A stretch of DNA of 64,000 nucleotides from Microbacterium esteraromaticum. Lineage in GTDB: Bacteria; Actinomycetota; Actinomycetes; Actinomycetales; Microbacteriaceae. Position 1 is the first letter of the stretch. Each line of letters starts with the position of its first letter. A program made the translations under genes and the position numbers. The stretch lies in contig NZ_CP043732.1 in assembly GCF_014084045.1 (NCBI RefSeq), forward strand, positions 1,364,001-1,428,000, written 5' to 3'. Of this stretch, positions 53,027 through 62,166 are shown piece by piece. Below the pieces are notes generated by a model that saw only the letters and a program-made list of their open reading frames with translations, was not told the DNA's origin and did not search any database.

Positions 53027-54541
53027 ATGTCCGATCAGATCTTCATCTACGTCGCGCTCGGCCTGTACTTTGCGGCGATGCTGGCCATCGGCTATCTGGC
53101 CTACAAGCGCACGACCGACCACGAGGACTACATGCTCGGCGGGCGTAACCTCCCACCGTGGGTCGCCGCACTCAGCGCAGGCGCGTCGGACATGTCGGGC
53201 TGGCTGGTGATGGGGCTTCCCGGCGCGATCTACCTCTCGGGCCTCATCGAGGCCTGGATCGCGATCGGGCTCACGATCGGTGCTTACCTGAACTGGCTGC
53301 TCGTGGCCCCGCGCCTGCGTGCCTACACCGAGGTGTCCCGCAACTCGATCACGGTGCCCAGCTTCCTCGAGAACCGCCTGCGCGATTCGACCCACCTGCT
53401 GCGCATCCTCTCGGGCATCGTGATCCTCGTCTTCTTCACTCTGTACATCTCGGCCGGTATGGTGGCGGGCGGCAAGTTCTTCGTGAGCTCCTTCGACGGC
53501 GACTACCTCACTGGAATGCTGCTAGTCGGAGGAATCACGCTGCTGTACACCCTGTTCGGCGGATTCCTCGGGGCGTCGCTGACCGACGTGGTGCAGGGGA
53601 TCATGATGGTCGTAGCGCTCATCGTCGTGCCTATCGCGGCCGTCATCGCGATCGGCGGCGTTGATGAGACCGGCGGCCTCATCGCCGAGAACGCCTCGCA
53701 GGGGCACCTGTCGTTCTTCGGCAATGACGGGCTCACGGGGGCAACGGTGCTCGCGATCGTCTCGTCGCTCGCCTGGGGACTTGGCTACTTCGGCCAGCCG
53801 CATATCGTTGTCCGCTTCATGGCGTTGCGCTCACCGCAGCAGGCCAAGAGCGCACGGCGCATCGGGATCTCATGGATGGTGGTGTCGATGTTCGGCGCGA
53901 TCATCTCGGGTCTGATCGGCATCGCCTACATGGCGGCCAAGGGCATCGATCTCGCTGATCCCGAGACGGTTGTGCTGATCATGTCGAAGACGCTGCTGCA
54001 CCCCTTCGTCGCCGGAATCGTGTTGGCGGCCGTGCTCGCGGCGATCATGAGCACCATCTCGAGTCAGCTGATCGTGAGCTCGTCGGCGCTGGTCGAAGAC
54101 CTCTTCAAGGTGTTCCGACGGACCCCGCCGCCGACGAAGTCCCTCGTGATGCTCGGTCGCATCGCCGTGCTCGCCGTCGCCGTCATCGCGATCCTGCTGG
54201 CCATCACACCCAACGACACCATCCTCGGCCTGGTCTCGTTCGCATGGGCAGGCTTCGGTGCCGCGTTCGGCCCGGTCATCCTCCTCAGCCTGTTCTGGCG
54301 CAAGCTCACCAACTGGGGCGCTCTGGCCGGCATGTTCGTCGGCGCGGCCACGGTGTTCATCTGGAAGGCGCTCGAGACCGGGCTCTACGAGCTGCTGCCT
54401 GCGTTCGTGTTCGCCATGGTCGCCGCAGTCGTCGTCAGCCTGGTCACCTACCGCCACGACGAGGAGATCCAGCAGGAGTTCACCGAGACCGGCGCGATGC
54501 TGACGGTCCCGCGCCCGCACGCGGTCGGCGACACTCCCTGA
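53027..54541 (+). CDS. putP: Sodium/proline symporter
   Basis: The 504-residue protein has 13 predicted helices of the SSS fold. Typical PutP stretches are YMLGGRNLPPWVAALSAGASDMSGWL (proline and sodium site, helix 2), SVP-like NSITVPSFLENRL, TLFGGFLGASLTDVVQG and SSQLIVSSSALVEDL. Imports proline with sodium. GAAGGGA precedes the ATG and a long palindrome follows the stop. Confidence 0.93.
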   Translation: MSDQIFIYVALGLYFAAMLAIGYLAYKRTTDHEDYMLGGRNLPPWVAALSAGASDMSGWLVMGLPGAIYLSGLIEAWIAIGLTIGAYLNWLLVAPRLRAYTEVSRNSITVPSFLENRLRDSTHLLRILSGIVILVFFTLYISAGMVAGGKFFVSSFDGDYLTGMLLVGGITLLYTLFGGFLGASLTDVVQGIMMVVALIVVPIAAVIAIGGVDETGGLIAENASQGHLSFFGNDGLTGATVLAIVSSLAWGLGYFGQPHIVVRFMALRSPQQAKSARRIGISWMVVSMFGAIISGLIGIAYMAAKGIDLADPETVVLIMSKTLLHPFVAGIVLAAVLAAIMSTISSQLIVSSSALVEDLFKVFRRTPPPTKSLVMLGRIAVLAVAVIAILLAITPNDTILGLVSFAWAGFGAAFGPVILLSLFWRKLTNWGALAGMFVGAATVFIWKALETGLYELLPAFVFAMVAAVVVSLVTYRHDEEIQQEFTETGAMLTVPRPHAVGDTP

Positions 54542-54557
54542 CCCGTGCTCCGCGGAT

Positions 54558-54592
54558 GAAGAGGGCCCCGATCGACGATCGGGGCCCTCTTC
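54558..54592 (+). terminator. Terminator of putP
   Basis: GAAGAGGGCCCCGATCG (54558-54574) and CGATCGGGGCCCTCTTC (54576-54592) are exact 17-bp inverted arms with one central base. The hairpin starts 16 bases after the stop. The T tract is minimal. Confidence 0.82.
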
Positions 54593-54627
54593 GCATCCTG
54601 CGGGGTGCGAAGAGGCTGGAACAGAGA

Positions 54628-54698
54628 CTGTTTGCGTTCTCACGGCATCCGAAAATATGTCTGGAAATGATCAGAAATGCAGTTGTTTTCGCAAACAT
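54628..54698 (+). promoter_or_regulatory. AT-rich GH101 promoter with two LacI-type operators
   Basis: TGTTTTCGCAAACAT (54684-54698) has perfect arms TGTTT/AAACA around TCGC. A second site, CTGTTTGCGTTCTCA (54628-54642), reads TGAGAACGCAAACAG on the other strand. Both share CGCAAACA with the site before the GH35 gene (60273-60287). The region is by far the most AT-rich in the last 15 kb and holds several TCTGGAA/TGATCAGA words. Confidence 0.7.
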
Positions 54699-54749
54699 GA
54701 TCTGGAATCATCGTGACCGTCGCCAGCCGATTCGAAGGAGAACGAGCGA

Positions 54750-57700
54750 ATGAGAAACCAACGACGGTGGACGGGGGTGGGCCTCACCTGCGCAGTCGTG
54801 GCGGCCGGCCTCTCGGCGTTCACCGCAGCCCCCGCCATGGGCGCAGACTCGAACATCGTGCTGCGCACCGGCGTGCTCGAGGTGCATGCGTCGAGCGCGT
54901 TCCCCCAGGTCGTGCAGTACACCGACCGCGCGAGCGGCGCGGTCATGCGCGGCAACGACATCGCTCTCACGAGCGTCGAGATCAACGGCACAGCGCACCC
55001 CGTGACCGTCGAGCACACGCAGATCGACAAGAGCACGATCGAGTACGTGCTCTCCCCGACAGCGCTCGAGGGCGTCACGCTCACCGCCCGGCTCAGCGTC
55101 AAGAAGAACGTCGTCACGCTGAAGTTCACCGACATCGTCGATCCCGACGCGAAGGTCACGACCCTGCGCATCCCGGGGCAGAACCTCGTCACCGTCTCAT
55201 CGGCCGACGCGGGGTCCGCCGTCGCCGCGGCGAACCTGTCGGTCGACCGCGCGGTCTCGGGAGACACCTTCATCCCCCTCACCGCCGAGACTCCGCTCGA
55301 CGCCAAGCCGGTCTCGTCGAACACGGTCATCGCGAACACCGATCGGCTCGCTGCGGCATTCACGACGAATGCGCTCTACGACTCGTCGAGCGGCCCCGCG
55401 AACAAGGACGGCGGCAACTTCTGGCGTCAGGCCGTCAGAGACGGCGACGCCGTCGAGATCGGTATCTCGAGCGGCCAGTGGCTGTATCGCCCGGCGGCAT
55501 CGCCGAAGACCGACCGCACCCAGACCGAGGATCTTCCCTGGGTGAAGGTCGCGATCACTCCGGATGCCAATGGCGACGGCGCCGTCGACTGGCAGGACGG
55601 CGCCATCGCGCTGCGCGACCTGCGGGTGGGCCCGTACAAGGGCGACCAGACGCCCGACAACGTCATCACGCACATCCCGTTCAACTTCGCCTCGCAGGCG
55701 ACCCATCCGTTCCTGCGCACCCTCGACGACGTCAAGCGCATCGCACTGAACACCGACGGGCTCGGCCAGGTGGCCATGCTCAAGGGATACACGAGCGAGG
55801 GCCACGACTCGGCGAACACCGACTACGGAGACAACGTCAACGAGCGTGCGGGCGGACTCGACGAGCTCAACGCCGCACTCGCAGCGGGCGAGAAGTGGAA
55901 CGCCTCGTTCGGCGTGCACATCAACGCCACCGAGATCTACCCCGAGGCGAACTCGTTCAGCGACGAGATCATGGACCCGAAGGCGCCGGGCTGGAACTGG
56001 CTCGACCAGTCGTACTACATCGACCAGCGCTACGACATCCTCTCCGGCCAGCTCGACGAGCGCATCGGCGAGCTCGCGGACGCGACGCACGACAACCTCG
56101 ACTTCGTCTACGTCGACGTCTATTACCAGTACGGCTGGCTGGCGAAGTCGATCCAGGACTCGCTCACAGAACACGGCTTCCGGGTCGGATCCGAGTGGGC
56201 CGACAAGCTCGCAGCCAACAACACCTGGTCGCACTGGGCGAACGACGAGAACTACGGCGGCTCGACCAACAAGGGCGTGAACTCCCAGATCCTGCGCTTC
56301 GTGAACAACACCGAAGCCGACGTCTGGAACCCCGACCCCCGCCTCGGCACCAGCCACATCGTCGAGTTCGAGGGCTGGACAGGACAGAACGACTTCACCG
56401 CGTTCCTTGACAACGTGTGGACCGCCAACGTGCCGGCGAAGTTCCTGCAGCACCACGAGATCACCCGGTGGACCGACGAGGCGATCGACCTCGAGGGCGA
56501 CGTGCGCGTCACGGGCACCACCGCCGAGAATCGGTCGATCACGGTCGGCGGTGACGAGGTGCTGCGCGGTGACTCGTACCTGCTGCCGTGGGCGTCGAAG
56601 GACGGCGGCAAGATCGACAAGCTGTACCACTACAACCCCGCCGGGGGCTCGACCACCTGGAACCTCACCGACCAGTTCGCAGGCAGCTCTTCGCTTCAGC
56701 TCTTCTCGCTCGGCGACGGCGGCCGCACCAAGATCGCCGACCTTCCCGTCGTGAACGGCGCCGTCACGATCGACGCGAAGGCCGGTCAGCCGTATGTGCT
56801 GGTCGCAGGCAAGAAGGCGGATGCAGGCAGCAGCCTTCCCGGCAAGACCCGGTTCGGCCAGGGGACTCCGGTCGTCGACCCCGGTTTCAACGAGACCTCG
56901 CTCGCCGTGTGGAACCCCGCGGGCGACGTGACGATCGAGCGCGACTCGCTCGGACGCCGCTCCGCTCTGCTCGGCGCCGGCGAGGCATCCGTCCAGCAGC
57001 GTCTCGGCGGGCTCGCTGCGGGCGAGTACACCGCGAGCGCCTGGGTCGGCGTCGACAGGGGCAAGACCCGCCCGACGACGCTGGGCGTCTCGGTGCCTGG
57101 AGGGAAGGACGCGAGCGTCAGCATCGACTCGTCGAACGCGGTCAACTACATGGCCTCCGACGAGTGGAACGGCACCACCCTGCAGCGCCTCAAGGTGCAC
57201 TTCACCGTGCCTGCGGACGGCGTCCGCCCGACGCTCTCGATCAGGACCGGCGACGGCGACGCCGCCGTGCGCGTCGATGACGTGCGCATCATCGAGTCGG
57301 CCGCCCCCGATCTCGCGGGCGACGTGATCGCCCGGGAGGATTTCGAGGACGTGGATGCCGGATGGGGGCCCTTCTTCAAGGGCAACGCCGGCGGCACCAC
57401 CGACCCGCGCACCCACATCGCCAAGCGCAACGACTTCACCCAGAAGGGCTGGAACGGTCGCAAGATCGATAACATCCTGAACGGCGACTGGTCGCTGATG
57501 GCGCACGACGAGAACTCCGGCCTCGTCTACCGCACCACCGAGTACTCGGTGCCGTTCGAGGCAGGGCACCGCTACCGGGTGTCGTTCGACCACCAGTCCA
57601 CGAAGGCGGGTGAGTACGCCTGGGTGTCGGGTTACGACTCCACGACCGGGCCTCGCGTCACTCAGCGAACGGGCCTGGGCGAGGTGCACGAGACCACTCG

Positions 57701-59114
57701 TTTCGAGCAGATCATCGACGCCGGCCCGTGCGGCGACACGTTCGTCGGACTGGAGCGCATCGGCGACGGGGCGTCCGACCTCATTCTCGACGACTTCCTC
57801 GTCGAGGATCTCGGGGCATCCGACGCCATCCCCGCCTGCGCGCAGATCGCAGGCGAACTCGACGTCGACGTGATCGAGCAGGGCAGGGCCGTGCCGTTCA
57901 CGACGACCTTCACCTCAGACGAGAGCGCGCCGATCTCCGACGTGGCGGTCTCGCTCGACCTGCCCGAGGGCTGGACGGCCGAGGCCACCACCCCCGCGAC
58001 GGCAACGACCGTCGAGGCCAAGGGCGGGCTCGTCACCGAGTGGAGCATCACCGCTCCGGCCGACGCCGACGGCTCGTACGACATCGGGGTCACGGCGACC
58101 TACACCACGACGGTCGAGCCGATCGGCCCGCGCACGGTCACCGGCACGACCGCGGTCAAGACGCTGCCCGCGCCGCCGACCAACACGGTGTTCGCGAGCG
58201 ACCACGACTGGGTCAGCGCGACCAACGGCTGGGGTCCCGTCGAGCGGGACATGTCGAACGGCGAGCAGGGCATCGGCGACGGCAAGCCGCTGACGCTCAA
58301 CGGCGTCACGTACGAAAAGGGTCTCGGAGCCCACGCACCGAGCAGCATCAGGTACTACCTCGGCGGCTACTGCACGGCGTTCACCGCGAAGGTCGGCATC
58401 GACGACGCGCAGCCCACCCGCGGCTCGGTCGTGTTCTCGGTGAAGGTCGACGGCCGCACGGTCGTCACCTCGCCGGTCATGAAGGCGACCACCGCGACCT
58501 TCGACCTGTCGGCCGACATCACCGGCGGGCAGTACGTCGAGCTCGTGGCGGGCGATGCGGGAGACGGCAACGGCAACGACCACGCCGACTGGGCCGACGC
58601 GACCTTCGAGTGCGGCGATGTCGCGAACCCGGGTGGGGGCACCGGCGGCGGCACGGGCACGGCCCCCGAGGGCACCGTGTACATCAGCGACCTGCCCTTC
58701 GTCAGCGAGGCGAACGGCTGGGGCCCTGTCGAGCGCGACATGTCGAACGGCGAGGACGCATCGGGCGACGGCTCGCCCCTCACGATCGGCGGCGTCACTT
58801 TCGCGAAGGGCCTGGGCACGCATGCCGACTCATCGGTGAAGGTGTACCTCGGCGGCCAGTGCAGCACCTTCACCGCGAGCGTCGGCCTCGACGACTCGAA
58901 GGACGAGAAGGGCGAGGGAGACGTGATCTTCCGTGTGCTGGGCGACGGCGACGTGCTGGAGGACACCGGTTCGATCACCTGGGCCGACTCGGCGAAGGCC
59001 ATCTCGGTCGACGTCACGGGCGTCGAGGTGCTCGAGCTGGCGGTCGACACCAACGGCCCGAACTACCGCGACCACGCCGACTGGGCCGACGCGAAGCTGG
59101 TCTGCGCGTCGTAG
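54750..59114 (+). CDS. Secreted endo-alpha-N-acetylgalactosaminidase (GH101) with two NPCBM domains
   Basis: GH101 enzymes release Gal-beta-1,3-GalNAc from serine or threonine of mucin-type glycoproteins. The 1454-residue protein has a signal peptide (cleavage near Ala30-Met-Gly-Ala). A beta-sandwich N-terminal domain is followed by the catalytic barrel with proposed nucleophile Asp456 (FVYVDVYYQYGW) and acid/base Glu482 (RVGSEWADK). Then come beta domains and carbohydrate-binding modules (about 690-1040), a beta-sandwich linker, and two NPCBM domains (about 1150-1290 and 1310-1454; both with NGWGPVERDMSNGE) joined by a Gly/Thr linker. No sortase signal, so it is released. AAGGAG precedes the ATG. 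Confidence 0.9.
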   Translation: MRNQRRWTGVGLTCAVVAAGLSAFTAAPAMGADSNIVLRTGVLEVHASSAFPQVVQYTDRASGAVMRGNDIALTSVEINGTAHPVTVEHTQIDKSTIEYVLSPTALEGVTLTARLSVKKNVVTLKFTDIVDPDAKVTTLRIPGQNLVTVSSADAGSAVAAANLSVDRAVSGDTFIPLTAETPLDAKPVSSNTVIANTDRLAAAFTTNALYDSSSGPANKDGGNFWRQAVRDGDAVEIGISSGQWLYRPAASPKTDRTQTEDLPWVKVAITPDANGDGAVDWQDGAIALRDLRVGPYKGDQTPDNVITHIPFNFASQATHPFLRTLDDVKRIALNTDGLGQVAMLKGYTSEGHDSANTDYGDNVNERAGGLDELNAALAAGEKWNASFGVHINATEIYPEANSFSDEIMDPKAPGWNWLDQSYYIDQRYDILSGQLDERIGELADATHDNLDFVYVDVYYQYGWLAKSIQDSLTEHGFRVGSEWADKLAANNTWSHWANDENYGGSTNKGVNSQILRFVNNTEADVWNPDPRLGTSHIVEFEGWTGQNDFTAFLDNVWTANVPAKFLQHHEITRWTDEAIDLEGDVRVTGTTAENRSITVGGDEVLRGDSYLLPWASKDGGKIDKLYHYNPAGGSTTWNLTDQFAGSSSLQLFSLGDGGRTKIADLPVVNGAVTIDAKAGQPYVLVAGKKADAGSSLPGKTRFGQGTPVVDPGFNETSLAVWNPAGDVTIERDSLGRRSALLGAGEASVQQRLGGLAAGEYTASAWVGVDRGKTRPTTLGVSVPGGKDASVSIDSSNAVNYMASDEWNGTTLQRLKVHFTVPADGVRPTLSIRTGDGDAAVRVDDVRIIESAAPDLAGDVIAREDFEDVDAGWGPFFKGNAGGTTDPRTHIAKRNDFTQKGWNGRKIDNILNGDWSLMAHDENSGLVYRTTEYSVPFEAGHRYRVSFDHQSTKAGEYAWVSGYDSTTGPRVTQRTGLGEVHETTRFEQIIDAGPCGDTFVGLERIGDGASDLILDDFLVEDLGASDAIPACAQIAGELDVDVIEQGRAVPFTTTFTSDESAPISDVAVSLDLPEGWTAEATTPATATTVEAKGGLVTEWSITAPADADGSYDIGVTATYTTTVEPIGPRTVTGTTAVKTLPAPPTNTVFASDHDWVSATNGWGPVERDMSNGEQGIGDGKPLTLNGVTYEKGLGAHAPSSIRYYLGGYCTAFTAKVGIDDAQPTRGSVVFSVKVDGRTVVTSPVMKATTATFDLSADITGGQYVELVAGDAGDGNGNDHADWADATFECGDVANPGGGTGGGTGTAPEGTVYISDLPFVSEANGWGPVERDMSNGEDASGDGSPLTIGGVTFAKGLGTHADSSVKVYLGGQCSTFTASVGLDDSKDEKGEGDVIFRVLGDGDVLEDTGSITWADSAKAISVDVTGVEVLELAVDTNGPNYRDHADWADAKLVCAS

Positions 59115-59128
59115 GCGTCGGGTCACGT

Positions 59129-59162
59129 CGAGGGGGTGGATGCCCGGGCATCCGCCCCCTCG
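59129..59162 (+). terminator. Terminator between GH101 and the LacI gene
   Basis: CGAGGGGGTGGATGCC (59129-59144) and GGCATCCGCCCCCTCG (59147-59162) form a 16-base stem with one mismatch, followed by TTCTGTCTG. It lies 14 bases after the GH101 stop and can also act for the convergent LacI gene. Confidence 0.82.
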
Positions 59163-59184
59163 TTCTGTCTGTCGGCGCGGCGAG

Positions 59185-60210
59185 TCAGGTGCGCGGCGGG
59201 GCGGTGGATGCCCGGATGACCAGCTCGGGATGCAGATCCGACACACCCTGGGCGTCGGTCCCCTCGATGTGCGCGATGAGGCGCAGGGCGGCCGCCCTGC
59301 CCATCTCCTCGAACGGCTGGCGCACCGTGGTCAGTGCGGGCGAGGCATAGGCGGCGAGGGCGATGTCGTCGACGCTCACCACCGAGACGTCCTCGGGCAC
59401 GCGGCGGCCGGCCTCGTGCAGGGCGCGGATCAGTCCGAACGCCATCTCGTCGCTCGACACGAACACCGCCGTCGCGTCCGGGATGGCGGCGATGGTGCGC
59501 CCGGCGCGATAGCCCGACTCCGGCGTCCACTCACCGGGGATCACCGGCGGCGGCACGATGCCTCTCTCGCTCAGCACCTGCTCCCACGCCTCGCGGCGGT
59601 GACGCCCCTCGATCCAGTACTCGTCGCCGCCGACGTGCCAGACGGTGCGGTGGCCGAGGTCGAGCAGATGCTCGACGGCGAGGCGCCCGATCGCGTGCTG
59701 GTCGACGAGCAGCGGAGCGTCCGGCTGCAGCGAGGCCACCTCGCTGCGCGTCGACGGCGTGCGCTCGGTGCGGGCGCGCATGGCGGGGCTGTCGAGTTCG
59801 ACAGGAACGCCCAGCACGATGCCCTCGGCACCCTGGCGTTCGAGGCGGTCGAACGCCTCGAGAAAGGCCGAGCTCGACGAGTGGTCGGCCACCGAGGCGG
59901 TGGTGACGGTGTAGCCGTGCGCTGCCGCGGCCTTCTCGACGCCGGCCCCGAGGGCCGCCGACGAGTAGCGGTCGGTCGAGACGACGATCATGCCCAGGAT
60001 GCGCGTGCGCCCGGATGCCAGCGACGCGGCGGCCGCGTGGATCCGATACCCCAGCGTCTCGATCGCCGCATGCACGCGCTGCGCCGTGTCGGGGCGCACG
60101 TTGGGGTGACCGGAGAGCACACGCGAGACAGTCTGCGCACTGACGCCGGCGACCCGTGCGACATCGATCTGATTCGGTGCGCGATCGGCGCTCTGGCGGC
60201 GGGGTGACAT
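59185..60210 (-). CDS. LacI-family regulator of the O-glycan cluster
   Basis: A 341-residue repressor: N-terminal headpiece with QIDVARVAGVSAQTVSRVLS and VHAAIETLGYRIHAAA (residues 14-60), then a periplasmic-binding-type sugar domain (ILGMIVVSTDRYSS, VFVSSDEMAFGLIRALHEAG, SVVSVDDIALAAY). It stands between GH101 and GH35. Sites with CGCAAACA precede both enzymes, so it probably represses both until a galactosyl or GalNAc sugar appears. TACCAT six bases before the ATG suggests leaderless expression. Confidence 0.9.
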   Translation of the reverse strand: MSPRRQSADRAPNQIDVARVAGVSAQTVSRVLSGHPNVRPDTAQRVHAAIETLGYRIHAAAASLASGRTRILGMIVVSTDRYSSAALGAGVEKAAAAHGYTVTTASVADHSSSSAFLEAFDRLERQGAEGIVLGVPVELDSPAMRARTERTPSTRSEVASLQPDAPLLVDQHAIGRLAVEHLLDLGHRTVWHVGGDEYWIEGRHRREAWEQVLSERGIVPPPVIPGEWTPESGYRAGRTIAAIPDATAVFVSSDEMAFGLIRALHEAGRRVPEDVSVVSVDDIALAAYASPALTTVRQPFEEMGRAAALRLIAHIEGTDAQGVSDLHPELVIRASTAPPRT

Positions 60211-60272
60211 GCGGCAATGGTAACGGTATCTCCGCGGAATATCGGGGCTCTGAGCCCGACTCTGTGCGGTAA

Positions 60273-60287
60273 TGTGATCGCAAACAT
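60273..60287 (+). promoter_or_regulatory. LacI-type operator before GH35
   Basis: TGTGATCGCAAACAT differs from the GH101 operator TGTTTTCGCAAACAT at two positions. It lies in the 109-bp gap between the divergent LacI and GH35 starts, so one repressor could control itself and both enzymes. Confidence 0.68.
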
Positions 60288-60319
60288 CCCCTGATCCCCA
60301 GCAGCGAATCGGAACCCGC

Positions 60320-62071
60320 ATGTCCCCAGCATCCGCCTCTCTCACCTGGCGCGACGGTGAGATCCTCCGCGACGGCGAGCCGCACCGCATCCTCTCGGGG
60401 GCCGTGCACTACTTCCGCATCCACCCCGACCAGTGGGAGGACCGGCTGCGCCGCCTGGCGGCGATGGGGGCGAACACCGTCGACACGTACATCCCGTGGA
60501 ACTTCCACGAGCGCATCGAGGGCGAGGTCGACTTCACCGGCTGGCGTGACGTCGCGCGATTCATCCGCCTCGCCGGCCAGGTCGGTCTCGACGTGTACGT
60601 GCGCCCCAGCCCGTACATCTGCGCAGAGTGGTCGAACGGGGGCATCCCGTTCTGGCTCTCTGCGCGCACCTCAGCCGTGCGCACGAGCGACCCCGTCTTC
60701 ATCGAGGCGGTCGACCGCTGGTACGACGCACTGATCCCGCAGCTGGCGCCGCTGCAGGCGGCGCACGGCGGTCCCATCCGCCTGATCCAGGTCGAGAACG
60801 AGTACGGCTCGTTCGGATCGGATGCCGACTATCTCACCCACCAGCGCGACGCGCTCGTCTCGCGCGGCATGGTCGAGCTGCTCACGACCGCAGACGGCAC
60901 CACGGCCGACATGGTGCTGAACGGCAGCATCCCCGGCGTGATGGGCACCTTCACATTCGGCACAGGGGTGCAGGCCGCCGCCGAGCTGCGCCGCGACGAT
61001 CATCACCTCATGTGCAGCGAGCTGTGGGGCGGCTGGTTCGACCACTGGGGTGAGAAGCACCACGTGCGCTCGGCCGACAGCATGATCTCCACCGTGCGCG
61101 AGCTGCTCGACGCGGGCGGATCGGTCAGCATCTACATGGCGCACGGCGGCACGAACTTCGGTCTGTGGGCAGGTGCCAACCACGACGGCACCCATATCCA
61201 GCCGACCGTCACGTCGTACGACTCCGACGCGCCGATCGGCGAGGACGGATCGGTGAACGAGAAGTTCCTGGCCCTGCGGGAGGTGTTCGCACCGTTCCAC
61301 GGGGGCGAGCTGCCGCCGGTCCCCGATGCGCCCGAGCATCAGCCCGCGGCATCCGCCCCGCTCGTGCCCACCGCCTCGCTGCTCGAGGTCGCGCGAGCGC
61401 AGCCGGTGGCGCAGAGGTCGGCGCAGCCGCTGACCTTCGAGCAGCTCGGCGCCGAGGACGGACTCGTCGCCTACGAGACCGAGCTGTCGTTCGCGCCCTC
61501 TTCGACGCTGTCCGTCCTCGGGCTGCGCGACAGAGCCGTCGTCTTCATCGACGACGAGCGCGTCGGCGTGATGGAGCACGATGGTGAGCACGTCGTCGCC
61601 CTGCCCGCGGCGGGAGGAGCCGGCCGGCTCACGATCGTCGTCGAGAGCCTCGGCCGCATCAACTACGGTCCGCTCACCGGCGAGCACAAGGGCATCCTGC
61701 GCGGCGTGGTGCTGAACGGACGCCGCTACGTGCACGGGTGGGATCACCGGGTGCTTCCGCACGATGCGGCCCCGTCCGTCATCGGCGCCGCCGATGGAAC
61801 AGGGCTCGCCACCGCAGCCCTCACCGTCTCACGCCCTGCCGATGCCTGGATCGCGCTGCCGGGTTCGGCGAAGAGCATGGTGTGGCTGAACGGATTCCTT
61901 CTCGGGCGTCTGTGGGATCGCGGCCCTCAGGCCACGCTCTACGCGCCCGGCCCGCTCTGGCGCGAGGGCGAGAACGAGCTCACCGTGCTCGACACCGACC
62001 GCCTCGGCGGCACGGTCGAGATCAGGGAGGCAGCCGAGTACGGCGAGGTCGAGGAGTTCATCGGCTCGTGA
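60320..62071 (+). CDS. Beta-galactosidase, GH35
   Basis: The 583-residue protein has a TIM barrel starting LSGAVHYFRIHPDQWEDRL. Its acid/base Glu161 lies in QVENEYGSF and nucleophile Glu234 in CSELWGGWFDHWG; MAHGGTNFG follows. C-terminal beta domains end with LNGFLLGRLWDRGPQ. No signal peptide, so it works inside the cell on imported galactosides. GH35 enzymes often prefer beta-1,3 linkages, matching the Gal-beta-1,3-GalNAc released by GH101. The ATG at 60320 follows an operator-containing gap. Confidence 0.92.
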   Translation: MSPASASLTWRDGEILRDGEPHRILSGAVHYFRIHPDQWEDRLRRLAAMGANTVDTYIPWNFHERIEGEVDFTGWRDVARFIRLAGQVGLDVYVRPSPYICAEWSNGGIPFWLSARTSAVRTSDPVFIEAVDRWYDALIPQLAPLQAAHGGPIRLIQVENEYGSFGSDADYLTHQRDALVSRGMVELLTTADGTTADMVLNGSIPGVMGTFTFGTGVQAAAELRRDDHHLMCSELWGGWFDHWGEKHHVRSADSMISTVRELLDAGGSVSIYMAHGGTNFGLWAGANHDGTHIQPTVTSYDSDAPIGEDGSVNEKFLALREVFAPFHGGELPPVPDAPEHQPAASAPLVPTASLLEVARAQPVAQRSAQPLTFEQLGAEDGLVAYETELSFAPSSTLSVLGLRDRAVVFIDDERVGVMEHDGEHVVALPAAGGAGRLTIVVESLGRINYGPLTGEHKGILRGVVLNGRRYVHGWDHRVLPHDAAPSVIGAADGTGLATAALTVSRPADAWIALPGSAKSMVWLNGFLLGRLWDRGPQATLYAPGPLWREGENELTVLDTDRLGGTVEIREAAEYGEVEEFIGS

Positions 62072-62091
62072 TCTGAGGCCTCCGCCTTCTC

Positions 62092-62152
62092 GGAATAGGG
62101 ATTCCTTCCGATGCATCCGCTCCCCCTCAGCGAGGAGTGTAGGGATGCATCG
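62092..62152. repeat. Nested palindromes upstream of the 77-residue gene
   Basis: GGAATAGGGATTCC (62092-62105) is followed by CGATGCATCC (62109-62118) and GGATGCATCG (62143-62152), exact 10-bp arms enclosing another CTCC/GGAG stem. It could terminate the GH35 message or be a binding or leader structure for the next gene. Confidence 0.6.
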
Positions 62153-62166
62153 AAAGAGGAGATCCC

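Noticed and set aside
55197..57689. An 830-codon open frame antisense to the GH101 gene
   Set aside because: Same codon-bias shadow; no domain, and the sense frame has catalytic motifs and binding modules throughout.
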